From Eggerthellaceae bacterium (GTDB lineage: Bacteria > Actinomycetota > Coriobacteriia > Coriobacteriales > Eggerthellaceae): a stretch of 64,000 nucleotides of DNA. The notes beneath the pieces were generated by a model. The model saw only the letters and a list, made by a program, of their open reading frames with translations. It had not been told where the DNA came from and did not search any database. The stretch lies in the NCBI GenBank assembly GCA_910575165.1, contig CAJTDS010000001.1, positions 62,001 to 126,000 on the forward strand, in the 5' to 3' direction. Made by a program: the position numbers and the translations under genes. How positions within the stretch are numbered: position 1 is the first letter of the stretch; the number at the start of each line of letters is the position of its first letter. Shown piece after piece: positions 38,954 through 46,824 of this stretch.

Positions 38954-38961
38954 CCCCGAAG

Positions 38962-39058
38962 CGCCGGCCGGCCCCCAAACCCGGCCGGCGCAAGGGTTGG
39001 CGAGCGCGTAAGGCGCGCAAGCGCGAGGGAGCCCGCAAGCGCGAAAGAGTGGCCAACC
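38962..39058 (+). other. structured 3' untranslated region after the giant gene
   Basis: Immediately after the stop codon lies a perfect 10-bp inverted repeat (arms 38962-38971 and 38981-38990). A second element closes with GGTTGGC at 38995-39001 and GCCAACC at 39052-39058 around two copies of CGCAAGCGCGA. Neither has a T tract. They could protect the very long mRNA's 3' end, but no function is demonstrated. Confidence 0.5.
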
Positions 39059-39060
39059 TG

Positions 39061-39088
39061 GAAAGCCCCCAACCGGGGGCTTTCTTTT
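39061..39088 (+). terminator. rho-independent terminator of the giant gene
   Basis: A perfect 10-bp stem (GAAAGCCCCC at 39061-39070 and GGGGGCTTTC at 39075-39084) with an AACC loop is followed by TTTT, 107 bases after the stop codon. Confidence 0.9.
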
Positions 39089-39201
39089 GCTAGCCGACGC
39101 AAGGGCCCGCGAGCACGGAAGGCGAGTACCGCGCCAGCGCCGGCGCAACTGCTCCGTGTTTGTCGGCAGCGCTGCGAACGCCTCGAGCGTGTACTAGAGG
39201 T

Positions 39202-39207
39202 TATAAT
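39202..39207 (+). promoter_or_regulatory. -10 box (TATAAT) for the wall-repeat protein gene
   Basis: A perfect TATAAT lies about 60 bases upstream of the ATG at 39269, giving a leader of roughly 55 nt. No convincing -35 box is seen at 16-18 bp. A GGGGAGAAGGG ribosome binding site at about 39251-39261 precedes that ATG, so the promoter supports 39269 as the real translation start. Confidence 0.6.
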
Positions 39208-39268
39208 GTCTCAAGAGATGCTCAGAGGAGCCGGCGAAGCTCTGGCTCCACGGGGAGAAGGGAACGCT

Positions 39269-39337
39269 ATGATTCAGCTTATGGGCGAACAGGCGAAGGA
39301 CGCTTCGCCGGCTTACGGGGGGGGGTGCGCTTCGTAG
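39269..39337 (+). other. leader reading frame with nine-G tract (out-of-frame start of the next gene)
   Basis: ATG at 39269 has a good ribosome binding site and encodes MIQLMGEQAKDASPAYGGG, then runs into TAG at 39335-39337. The run of nine G at 39317-39325 sits inside it. Removing one G (or adding two) joins this start to the frame of the downstream gene. The result is a 50-60 residue N-terminus with Arg-rich flank and hydrophobic LSAALLALLCATGVQA, a convincing signal peptide. As sequenced, the switch is OFF unless the count is a sequencing error. Confidence 0.75.
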
Positions 39338-39377
39338 GCTGAATCTTGGGCGTGCGGCGCGCGTTCTATCTGCAGCG

Positions 39378-40457
39378 TTGCTGGCGCTTCTTTGCGCGAC
39401 AGGTGTTCAGGCGATTGACCGCAATGTGGCTTTGGCCACTGAAGATTTCGCTAGCGAGACCATTCAGGCGGCTGGCGTTTCGACCTACGCTCCTGCCAGA
39501 CCCCAGAAGCAAGGCTGGGTGATAGAGGGCTCGTCAGTCTACTATTATGAGAACGGCAGGCCTGCCGCAGGATGGAAGGAATATCTTAATCCAAGTAACG
39601 GAGCCATCGAATCCTGTTATTTCGGGGATGATGGCGCAGCGGTTTCTGGGTGGCAGACCATCGGAGGGAAGCGTTATTACTTCGGCACCTCGGGATACCA
39701 TCACGCATATGTGCTAACGCATGGCGCCAGAACCAACGTTGAAGCCCCTGACTCCAACGGTGTGTGGCATGAAACCGCATGGAGGCAGGACAGCAACGGA
39801 TGGTGGTTCGATTTCGGTAACGGCACTTATGCGCAGAACAGCTGGCAGCCTATTGGCGACGAGTGGTACCACTTTGATTCCAGCGGTTACACGCAGGTGG
39901 GATGGCTTTATCTTGGCGGTACCTGGTACTATCTGGCCGGATCGGGAGCCATGCAGGTCGGATGGCTGCACAATGGCGGGGCCTGGTACTACCTCAACGA
40001 CGGCGGCGACATGCACACTGGTTGGAAGAGCCTTGGAGGCACGTGGTACTTCCTGAACGGCTCGGGCGTGATGCAGACGGGATGGCTTCGCAGCGGGGGT
40101 ACCTGGTACTACCTCAACAGCGGAGGAGATATGGCCACCGGATGGCGAAAGGTTGGCGGGGTCTGGTACTTCCTGAATTCGTCGGGCGACATGGCGACAG
40201 GGTGGAAGAAGATTGGCAACGCCTGGTACTACCTCAACGGCGGTGGCGACATGGCTACCGGCTGGAAGAGGGTTGGTAGCTCTTGGTACTTCCTGAATGC
40301 CGGCGGAGACATGGCCGAGAATCGTTGGATAGGTAATTACTGGGTTGGGGCTAACGGTGCCATGGCGACAAACGCTTGGGTCGACGGCGGCAAGTACTAT
40401 GTGGGGTCCGATGGCGCCTACGACCCGCAGGCCCGCCGGCAGGAAGCAGCCGCGTAG
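39378..40457 (+). CDS. choline-binding-type wall-repeat surface protein, start displaced by a G-tract frameshift
   Basis: The body frame has no ATG. Its first candidate start is the TTG at 39378, which has no ribosome binding site and begins in the middle of a signal peptide (LLALLCATGVQA). The frame is open back to 39273, so the natural start is the ATG at 39269 reached by a one-base change in the G tract. The mature protein begins with a short unassigned region. It then has about a dozen ~20-residue aromatic/Gly repeats of the GTWYYLNxGGDMxTGW type, known as cell-wall-binding (choline- or glucan-binding-like) repeats, and ends with NRWIGNYWVG. No enzymatic domain is seen, so it is either a wall-attached adhesin or a structural protein. 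The repeat unit is nearly the same as in the CAP-domain protein 3 kb downstream. Confidence 0.8.
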   Translation: MLALLCATGVQAIDRNVALATEDFASETIQAAGVSTYAPARPQKQGWVIEGSSVYYYENGRPAAGWKEYLNPSNGAIESCYFGDDGAAVSGWQTIGGKRYYFGTSGYHHAYVLTHGARTNVEAPDSNGVWHETAWRQDSNGWWFDFGNGTYAQNSWQPIGDEWYHFDSSGYTQVGWLYLGGTWYYLAGSGAMQVGWLHNGGAWYYLNDGGDMHTGWKSLGGTWYFLNGSGVMQTGWLRSGGTWYYLNSGGDMATGWRKVGGVWYFLNSSGDMATGWKKIGNAWYYLNGGGDMATGWKRVGSSWYFLNAGGDMAENRWIGNYWVGANGAMATNAWVDGGKYYVGSDGAYDPQARRQEAAA

Positions 40458-40684
40458 AGGGTTGCTGCACCGAGGGCGAGCGGCCGTCTTCCGATAGCGA
40501 TACGTGCCGGATAGGGGCCAGCCTGCGGTAGTCGAGATTAGGCGAGCGTTTACTGGGGCCGTCCAAAGGGGCGGCCCTCGTGCTGTATTGGGTTTTTCGG
40601 TATCAGGCATTTCGCGCTGTTGGCGAGAGTGCAAGGGTTCGGACGGGGAAGTCTGCTTTATCAACCGTATCCACCTAATCTGTA

Positions 40685-40736
40685 ACAGTTTATTACACAT
40701 TTTCACTAAAACTGATAAAATAATTTTCAGTTTAAC
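40685..40736 (+). promoter_or_regulatory. AT-rich promoter/operator region before the ATPase gene
   Basis: The gap 40458-40754 is otherwise GC-rich and contains one weak hairpin (40556-40577). Just upstream of the ATPase gene it becomes AT-rich and holds CAGTTTA at 40685-40691 and 40728-40734 plus an inverted AAACTGA at 40709-40715, overlapping a possible -10 (TAAAAT, 40716-40721). Three copies of one half-site suggest an operator. Confidence 0.4.
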
Positions 40737-40754
40737 CATTGGGAAGGGATCGCC

Positions 40755-42116
40755 ATGGATGATGCAAAAGCTGCCGTTCGATACATGCTCACCGACTTCA
40801 TCGACAACGTTTTGCCGGCGATTAGGGAAGAGCTGGTTTTGCGCGACCTTGCGCTCGGAAAGATTCAGCAGCCCAAGATTGGGTCCACGGCAAAGGTTGT
40901 TGTGGGGATGCGGCGTTCGGGAAAGACGTTTCGCCTCTACCAAGAGATCATGGCGGTCCTTGATTCCGGGGTCAGCACTAATAGAATCTGCTATTTCAAC
41001 TTCGACGACGACCGCCTACGGCCGCTTTCGGCAACACTTGTAAGCGACGTGCTCGAATGCTTCTTCGAGATGAATCCAAGCGCCCGAACGGAGGGTGCCT
41101 ACCTGTTCTTCGACGAGATCCAGGATGTGCCTGGCTGGGACGTAGTCGTTCGCCGTATTCTCGATACGGAAAAGGTTGCGATGTGGGTGACAGGGTCGTC
41201 CTCGAGGATGCTGTCCGAGGATGTGGCAACCGAATTTCGGGGGCGCTCCATTTCCTATGAGCTCCTTCCGTACAGCTTCCGCGAGTATTTGCGTGCGCGG
41301 GGGGAGGAGCCGGCATCGGGGCAGTCACTTGATAGCCGGGTACTTGGCTCCAGTCTCAAGAAAGCGCTGCGAGGGTACTTGGTCGAAGGCGGCTTTCCTG
41401 CAGCGCAAGGGCTGGATGACATGGAGCGGGCCCAGTTGCTTCAAAGTTATGCGCAGCTGACAGTCGCCCGCGATGTGGTCGAGCGGTTCGGGTTCTCGAA
41501 TGCGGCGTTTGCGAGCTCGCTTGCCCGCACTGCGGTAACGTCGAGCGCGCGGGACGTGTCGATTTCTCGCTTGGATAACAAGAGCCGGGAGGCGGGCTAC
41601 AGTCCCGGGCGGGCTACGGTGACCCAGCTAATAGAGGCGTTCGAGGACGCTCATCTGGTCTATCAGACGTTCGAGTTCAGCTACTCGGTTCAGAAAATAC
41701 GGCTGGGAGGGCTGAAGCTGTTTTCGGCGGATCCGGGGCTGTACTGGGCAATGTCGATTGCGACTGCCGATGGGTTGTGCTTCGCTCTGGAAACGGCGGT
41801 CTATCTGGAGCTGCGGCGCCGGAGGTTGAGTGGGAGGCTTGGCGATATTGCTATGTTGAAGCTTCCTTCGGGCAAAGAAGTTGATTTTGTCGAAGGCGAT
41901 GCGCTGGTGGACGAGGTTTCTACGCTCGTGCAGGTTTGCTTTGCCATGGACGACGCTAAGACCTGTGAGAGAGAAGTGTCGGCTCTGAGAGAGGCCATGG
42001 CGCGATTCGACCGGGAAGAAGGCCTCATTATCACCTTCGACGACGAGCGCGATATAGTCGTTCCCGAAGGAACGATACGGGTGCGCCCGGCGTGGAAGTG
42101 GTTGCTGGCCGAGTAG
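40755..42116 (+). CDS. AAA-type ATPase with C-terminal DUF4143
   Basis: The 453-residue protein has a Walker A motif GMRRSGKT (residues 51-58), a Walker B FFDEIQ (118-123) followed by DVPGW, and a sensor-like VTGSSS, in the order usual for the bacterial/archaeal ATP-binding proteins that end in DUF4143. The C-terminal part carries GKEVDFVEGD, the acidic motif of the nuclease-like DUF4143 fold. The start at 40755 follows a GGGAAGGGA ribosome binding site. Molecular roles of this family are poorly known; members are common, variably present accessory genes. Codon use is less biased than in the giant gene, which fits an accessory origin. It stands alone with its own AT-rich promoter region; the downstream dipeptidase starts 19 bases after its stop codon and may be co-transcribed. 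Confidence 0.85.
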   Translation: MDDAKAAVRYMLTDFIDNVLPAIREELVLRDLALGKIQQPKIGSTAKVVVGMRRSGKTFRLYQEIMAVLDSGVSTNRICYFNFDDDRLRPLSATLVSDVLECFFEMNPSARTEGAYLFFDEIQDVPGWDVVVRRILDTEKVAMWVTGSSSRMLSEDVATEFRGRSISYELLPYSFREYLRARGEEPASGQSLDSRVLGSSLKKALRGYLVEGGFPAAQGLDDMERAQLLQSYAQLTVARDVVERFGFSNAAFASSLARTAVTSSARDVSISRLDNKSREAGYSPGRATVTQLIEAFEDAHLVYQTFEFSYSVQKIRLGGLKLFSADPGLYWAMSIATADGLCFALETAVYLELRRRRLSGRLGDIAMLKLPSGKEVDFVEGDALVDEVSTLVQVCFAMDDAKTCEREVSALREAMARFDREEGLIITFDDERDIVVPEGTIRVRPAWKWLLAE

Positions 42117-42134
42117 CAGCCGAGGGGGATTGCC

Positions 42135-43316
42135 ATGGTTTCTGTGTTTGATCTGCATTGCGATACGCTTGACCGGTTGGAGTTCTACGGGGACCTCTCG
42201 GTGCCGGGCGGCTACGCTGCCCACGATGCTTCGGTGGTGCCCGCCGACATGGCCGGGCTGGCGCGCAATGTTGCCGACATCTCCTTGGAGGGGATGGAGG
42301 GGCGTGGGCTGGCGACCGGTGCGCCTTCGGGGCTTGGGGTGGAGCAGGGACGGGCGGCCTGCGCATCTTCGGGGCTTGCGGCGGAGCGCGGGGGCGACGA
42401 GGCGGCGGCCTTGCAGCCCGATGCGCTTGGCCGTCGCCTTCGGTGGTGCCAGTGCTTCGCAGTGTTCGTACCCGACCAGCTGCGCGGCGCTGAAGCGTGG
42501 GCGCTGTTCAATCGCGTGAACGGGAGGTTTCGCCGCGAGCTCGAGCAGAATGCCGAACGGATCGAGCAGGTTCGCCCTCGTCCCGGCGCCGTGCTGCGCA
42601 ATGATGGCCCAGCAGACTGCGGGTTCTCATCCCGGGTGGAAGCGGTTTGGGCGCAGGGGAAGTCGGCGGCGGTGCTCACGGTGGAAGGGGCGTCGTTTCT
42701 GGAGGACGACGGCACGGCGCTTGCTCGGCTGGATGCTCTTGAGCAGGCGGGCGCGGCCATGGTCACGCTCACGTGGAACGGTGCGAACGCCCTCGGCAGC
42801 GGCAACGACACGCCGGGCGGCCTGACGCCGTTCGGTCGGCGTATGGTGGCCGAGCTGGAGTCGCGTCGCATTGCAGTGGATGTTTCGCACCTGAACGAGC
42901 AGGGGTTTTCCGACTTGTGCGCATGCGCGACCCGTCCGTTCGCTGCCTCCCATTCGAACGCGCGGGCAGTGTGCGACCATCCGCGCAATCTGGCCGATTG
43001 GCAGCTTCGCGAAATAGGACGCTGCGGCGGCGTTGTGGGTCTCAACTACTTCCAGGACTTCCTGGCGGACACGCCCGACCAGGCCACGCCCGACCAGGTG
43101 CTTCGCCATGTGGAGCACATGCTTGAGCTGGCCGGGGAGCATGCCGTGGCCTTGGGCAGCGACTACGACGGCTGCGACGTGCCCGACTGGTTGCGTCCGT
43201 GCTTCAAGGTGAGCGGTCTCTACGACCTGCTGGAACTCACCTATGGGAGCACCCTGGCCGAGCGCATCTTCTTCCGCAACGCCCTGGACTTCTTCGACCG
43301 CGCAAGTGCGCTCTGA
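42135..43316 (+). CDS. membrane dipeptidase-like enzyme, peptidase family M19
   Basis: The 393-residue protein starts FDLHCDTLDRL, giving the H-x-D zinc ligands (H8, D10) of M19 dipeptidases. It continues with a VEGASFLEDD segment (expected bridging Glu), DVSHLNEQGF, ASHSNARAVCDHPRNL (metal-binding His pair), GLNYFQDF and ALGSDYDGCD near the C-terminus, in the family's order. M19 enzymes hydrolyse dipeptides, including D-amino-acid-containing and dehydro-dipeptides. No signal peptide is seen, so it is probably cytosolic and may act in peptide or wall-peptide catabolism. An Ala/Gly/Glu-rich loop (about residues 55-95) is an insertion. The start follows GAGGGGGAT, and the gene lies 18 bases behind the ATPase gene. 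Confidence 0.88.
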   Translation: MVSVFDLHCDTLDRLEFYGDLSVPGGYAAHDASVVPADMAGLARNVADISLEGMEGRGLATGAPSGLGVEQGRAACASSGLAAERGGDEAAALQPDALGRRLRWCQCFAVFVPDQLRGAEAWALFNRVNGRFRRELEQNAERIEQVRPRPGAVLRNDGPADCGFSSRVEAVWAQGKSAAVLTVEGASFLEDDGTALARLDALEQAGAAMVTLTWNGANALGSGNDTPGGLTPFGRRMVAELESRRIAVDVSHLNEQGFSDLCACATRPFAASHSNARAVCDHPRNLADWQLREIGRCGGVVGLNYFQDFLADTPDQATPDQVLRHVEHMLELAGEHAVALGSDYDGCDVPDWLRPCFKVSGLYDLLELTYGSTLAERIFFRNALDFFDRASAL

Positions 43317-43359
43317 GCCGCGCAGGTGCGCCATCGTTTCGGCTTCGTGTGTTGTGGTC

Positions 43360-43365
43360 TATAAT
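43360..43365 (+). promoter_or_regulatory. -10 box (TATAAT) for the CAP-domain gene
   Basis: A perfect TATAAT lies 54 bases upstream of the ATG at 43420. Its spacing and the following G-x-C resemble the promoter of the other wall-repeat gene at 39202. The -35 region (TTTCGG or TTCGGC) is weak. Confidence 0.55.
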
Positions 43366-43419
43366 GCCGACAGAGAGTGGGCTGGAAGGACGGCCGAGAG
43401 AGAAAAGGACGGTTTCGCG

Positions 43420-45258
43420 ATGCAGGATGCGAAGCGGCAAGACGGTGCGATTGTGAAAGGAAGGCTGGCGTTTCTGCTGGCAGCGGCGCTGGTGTGTGCG
43501 GCGCTGGTGCAGGGAGTGGCCGGTGCCACTGTTGGGGGAGCGGCGGTGGGCCCGTGGCCGGCGCGCGCCTGGGCGGCCGAGCTGAGCCAAGCCACCGTTC
43601 AACAGCGTATCGACGAAGGGTCGCCCGGCTTCTTCAAGAGCCTGGGCGCTGCGGGCGAGAAGGCCGTGGCCGTGCTGGAGAATCCGGCGTCGAAGGTAGC
43701 CGGCTGCACAAACATAGGGGCCGAGGGCGACGCCACCAGCCTGTACAACCTGTGGCAGACCCTGCGCTTCATGGACGAATGCAACCAGCTGCGCGCCGAC
43801 GAAGGCTACGAACCTCAAACAGGCAAGAAGCTGCAGACGCTTAAGGTGGACCCGGAGCTTATGGCTATCGCCGAGGTGCAGCTGAACTGGTCTCGCGACA
43901 ACATCGGCCATTCGGAGGCCTACAACGTGGGCGAGAACCTGGCCTGGGGTTACTACGACCCCTTCGACGGCTGGTATTACAAGGAGAAGAAGATTTACGA
44001 TGAGGGCGGCAGCGGTGAAACCGGGCATTACCTCCACATCGTGGCCTCCGGCTACCAGACCACGGGCTTTGCGGTGGCCGAGCAGACGAGCGGGATTTAC
44101 GGTACCGCCCATGGTCAGACGTTCGATGGCGTTCGGAGCGGCAACGAAGATGACCTTATGACCGTCGCCGAGTTCCGCGCGGCGCTCGAGGCCTATCTGC
44201 CGGCGAAGTATCTCCCTGCGTCATTCGAGATGGAGTGGAGCGGCTCGGATTACGTGTACCGGGCAATCTACGCCGATGGCAGCCCGGCGGAAGGCTGGCT
44301 GTCCGCCAACGGCGCGTGGTGCTATGCCAATGCCGACGGCTACCTGGTGCGCGGCTGGGTTCACGACGGCACCGGTTGGTACTGGATGGATCGCGACTAT
44401 GCTATGGTCACTGGCTGGCAGCCGGTGGGCGGCGAATGGTACTACCTGGATCCTTCGGCAGGCGGTCGCATGGCTACCGGTTGGAAGTCGGTGGGCGGCG
44501 CCTGGTACTGGCTTTACGACAGCGGCGCCATGGCCACGGGCTGGTACAAGGTAAACGGCGAGTGGAATTGGTCCGACAGCTCGGGCGTTTGGCATGCGAA
44601 CTCGTGGGTGAAAAGCGGTAGCCGTTGGTGGTACGCGTGGGCTGACGGCACCTATCCCACCAGCTCGTGGCAGCTGATCGGCGGGAAGTGGTATCACTTC
44701 GACGGTAGCGGCTACATGCAGACCGGCTGGCTGAACCTTGGCGGCACCTGGTACTATCTCAACGCCGGCGGCGACATGGCCACGGGCTGGAAGAACGTGG
44801 ACGGCACCTGGTACTACCTGAATAGCGGCGGTGATATGGCTACGGGTTGGAAGCTGCTGGGCAGTACCTGGTACTACCTCAACGCCGGCGGCGACATGGC
44901 AACGGGCTGGAAGAACGTGGGCGGCACCTGGTACTACCTAAACGGCGACGGTTCCATGGCGGCCAACCGCTGGGTAGGAAATTACTACGTAGGAGCTAGT
45001 GGCGCCATGGCCACTAACCAGTGGATTGGCGACTACTACGTTGACGGCTCGGGCCTGTGGGACCAGTCGCGCACGAAGGAGCCGGCCTCCCAGCAGCCCG
45101 TCACCACCGCTTACGTGGGTAACAGCAGCACCATGAAATTCCATGCGAGCACCTGCGCCTACGTGAAGAAGATCGACGCGGCGAACCTCGTGGCTTTGAG
45201 CACGCGCGATGCCGCAGTGAGGCAGGGCTTCAGCCCCTGCGGCCACTGCAATCCCTAG
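43420..45258 (+). CDS. secreted CAP-domain protein with wall-binding repeats and C-terminal Ada-like Cys motif
   Basis: The 612-residue product starts at the ATG at 43420, behind AGAAAAGGA; the frame is open further up but has no better start. Residues ~12-52 form a signal peptide ending at AWAAE. A CAP (SCP/PR-1) domain follows, with WSRDNIGHSEAYNVGENLAWGY and ETGHYLHIVA motifs (about residues 120-235). From about residue 270 come a dozen aromatic/Gly wall-binding repeats (GGTWYYLNAGGDMATGW type). The last ~45 residues contain FHASTCAYVKKI...NLVAL and GFSPCGHC, resembling the metal-binding Cys domain of Ada-type proteins. The protein is inferred to be secreted and non-covalently bound to the wall. 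Extracellular function of CAP domains in bacteria is largely unknown. Confidence 0.85.
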   Translation: MQDAKRQDGAIVKGRLAFLLAAALVCAALVQGVAGATVGGAAVGPWPARAWAAELSQATVQQRIDEGSPGFFKSLGAAGEKAVAVLENPASKVAGCTNIGAEGDATSLYNLWQTLRFMDECNQLRADEGYEPQTGKKLQTLKVDPELMAIAEVQLNWSRDNIGHSEAYNVGENLAWGYYDPFDGWYYKEKKIYDEGGSGETGHYLHIVASGYQTTGFAVAEQTSGIYGTAHGQTFDGVRSGNEDDLMTVAEFRAALEAYLPAKYLPASFEMEWSGSDYVYRAIYADGSPAEGWLSANGAWCYANADGYLVRGWVHDGTGWYWMDRDYAMVTGWQPVGGEWYYLDPSAGGRMATGWKSVGGAWYWLYDSGAMATGWYKVNGEWNWSDSSGVWHANSWVKSGSRWWYAWADGTYPTSSWQLIGGKWYHFDGSGYMQTGWLNLGGTWYYLNAGGDMATGWKNVDGTWYYLNSGGDMATGWKLLGSTWYYLNAGGDMATGWKNVGGTWYYLNGDGSMAANRWVGNYYVGASGAMATNQWIGDYYVDGSGLWDQSRTKEPASQQPVTTAYVGNSSTMKFHASTCAYVKKIDAANLVALSTRDAAVRQGFSPCGHCNP

Positions 45259-45284
45259 GTGTTGTGCGGTTGAATAGGGAAGAC

Positions 45285-46631
45285 ATGGGGGATGATGTCG
45301 CCAAGAAGCTAACGTGCGCGACAAATGGCACGGGGTCGGTAGCAGTTACGCCGGCCCCGCGGCCTGTGTTTGCGCTGTCTCGACAGCCTGCATCCGCCCG
45401 GCAGCTAGCGACTGCCCCGCGGCCTGCGTCGTCTCGGCAGCCCGCGCCCGCCCAGCAGCAAGCGCCTGCTGCCCGGACGGTGCTTGCGGTGGGTGCGGTG
45501 ATGGTGGATGCAGTGTGCCAGGTGCCGCGGCTGCCAGCTTCGGGCGAGGGCGTGGTGGTGGAGCAGGTGGGCGCCACGCTGGGTGGTTGTGCTCTGAATG
45601 CGGCGGCTGCAGTGCTGGATGCGGGTGCGGATTGCTGCCTGTTCGCACCGCTGGGGCGCGGCATGTTCGCCGGCTTTGCGAAAAAGCACCTCGCCGATCT
45701 GGGGATTTCCCTATTCGGGCCAAACGATCCGGAAGGCGGCCCGGCTTACGACAGCGGCGCGTGCGTGTGCTTCGTGGAGCCCGACGGCCAGCGCACCATG
45801 GTGACGCTGCCGGGTATCGAGCGCCATTTTCGCGACGAGTGGTTCGCCGAGCTGGACGTCGCGTTGGATGCCGAGCAGGGCGCCGAACCGGCCGCTGGCC
45901 TGAACGACGAATCGATCAACGCTGCCCCCGCTTGCGGCTTCTCCTGCGCCTTGGCGTCGGGCTTCGAGGTGGGCGGCCCGGGCGGCGAGGCCATCGTCCG
46001 CTTCTTCGAGCGGCACCCGCAGCTTCCGCTGTTCTTCGGGCCCGGCCCGTTGCTGACCGAGTTCCCTCCGACCCTGATCGAGCGCCTGAACGCCTTGCAT
46101 CCTCTCTGGCACCTGAACGACCAGGAGGCCCTGGCATTTACGGGGTGTGCGACGGTGGAGGAGGCCGGTCGGCGCATTGCGCAGGAGGCGGGCAACGTGT
46201 GCATTGTCACCGCAGGCGCGCAGGGCAGCTACGCTTTCGTGCCGGCGGCGGAAGCAGCTACGCGGGCGAGCGCGGCTGAGAGCCTGGCTAGCAGGGAAGT
46301 AGCTGAGGCGCTGGGCGGTCGCGCGAGCGCGATTGACGCTGCAGAGGATTTCGGGCTTGCAGTATCGTCGCAGAATGCGGCCTGCGGGGCCCTAGAGGCG
46401 AACGAGATTGCCGCTTCGCCCGCCGCCCCGGCGATCCGGGTTGTATTCGCTCCCTCGACCCCGGTGCCGTCCGATCGGGTGGTGGACACCATTGGGGCGG
46501 GCGACACTCACCTGGGGGCGCTGGCTGCGGCGTTCGCTAAACATATGAGCTGGGAAGATGCTCTGGCAGCGGCCAACGAGGCCGCTGCCAGGGTGGTGCA
46601 GCTGAAGGGCGGCATGCTTCCGATTAAGTAG
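45285..46631 (+). CDS. PfkB/ribokinase-family carbohydrate kinase
   Basis: The start at 45285 (ATG behind AGGGAAG) is preferred over an in-frame GTG at 45264. After a ~60-residue Ala/Pro/Arg/Gln-rich extension containing a degenerate duplicated phrase (APRP...SRQPA), the protein shows the PfkB N-terminal signature: VGAVMVDAVCQVPRLP and GGCALNAAAAVLDAG. The C-terminal signature VVDTIGAGDTHLGALAAAF supplies the GAGD catalytic Asp and anion hole. It should phosphorylate a sugar, sugar-like or nucleoside substrate with ATP; the substrate is not predictable from this sequence. A ~60-residue Ala-rich insertion near residues 320-385 is atypical. The gene begins 26 bases after the CAP gene stop codon and could be co-transcribed. 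Confidence 0.85.
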   Translation: MGDDVAKKLTCATNGTGSVAVTPAPRPVFALSRQPASARQLATAPRPASSRQPAPAQQQAPAARTVLAVGAVMVDAVCQVPRLPASGEGVVVEQVGATLGGCALNAAAAVLDAGADCCLFAPLGRGMFAGFAKKHLADLGISLFGPNDPEGGPAYDSGACVCFVEPDGQRTMVTLPGIERHFRDEWFAELDVALDAEQGAEPAAGLNDESINAAPACGFSCALASGFEVGGPGGEAIVRFFERHPQLPLFFGPGPLLTEFPPTLIERLNALHPLWHLNDQEALAFTGCATVEEAGRRIAQEAGNVCIVTAGAQGSYAFVPAAEAATRASAAESLASREVAEALGGRASAIDAAEDFGLAVSSQNAACGALEANEIAASPAAPAIRVVFAPSTPVPSDRVVDTIGAGDTHLGALAAAFAKHMSWEDALAAANEAAARVVQLKGGMLPIK

Positions 46632-46758
46632 CGCCTTCGCTCGCGCCGTTCAAACGAAGGGCCGCATGCTGTCTCTTGCGGATGGTCGCTCGCATGCCCC
46701 CGATTCCATGTCCCATTCCCCATCTGCCCGCGCGCTCTCGTCCGTCCGCGTGGTCCAC

Positions 46759-46824
46759 GGGGTGCAGCCCTAAATGCAGCCCCAAGGGGTGCAGCCCCAA
46801 ACGTAGCCCCAAGGGGTGCAGCCC
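46759..46824. repeat. 27-bp tandem repeat (2.4 copies)
   Basis: Units at 46759-46785 and 46786-46812, plus a partial third at 46813-46824, each begin GGGGTGCAGCCC and end GCCCCAA. The partial unit runs into the left arm of the adjacent hairpin. The gap 46632-47010 contains no credible gene. Confidence 0.75.

Noticed and set aside
34568-39148. Second long antisense open frame opposite the end of the giant gene
   Set aside because: Same register effect; no start signals or recognisable domains.
39160-39342. Small plus-strand frame between the giant gene and the wall-repeat protein
   Set aside because: Arg/Gly-rich translation, overlaps the promoter and leader, and has no ribosome binding site.
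39714-40943. Minus-strand frame opposite the wall-repeat gene
   Set aside because: It mirrors the repeats of the plus-strand gene (periodic Val-Pro/Gly-rich translation) and lacks start signals.
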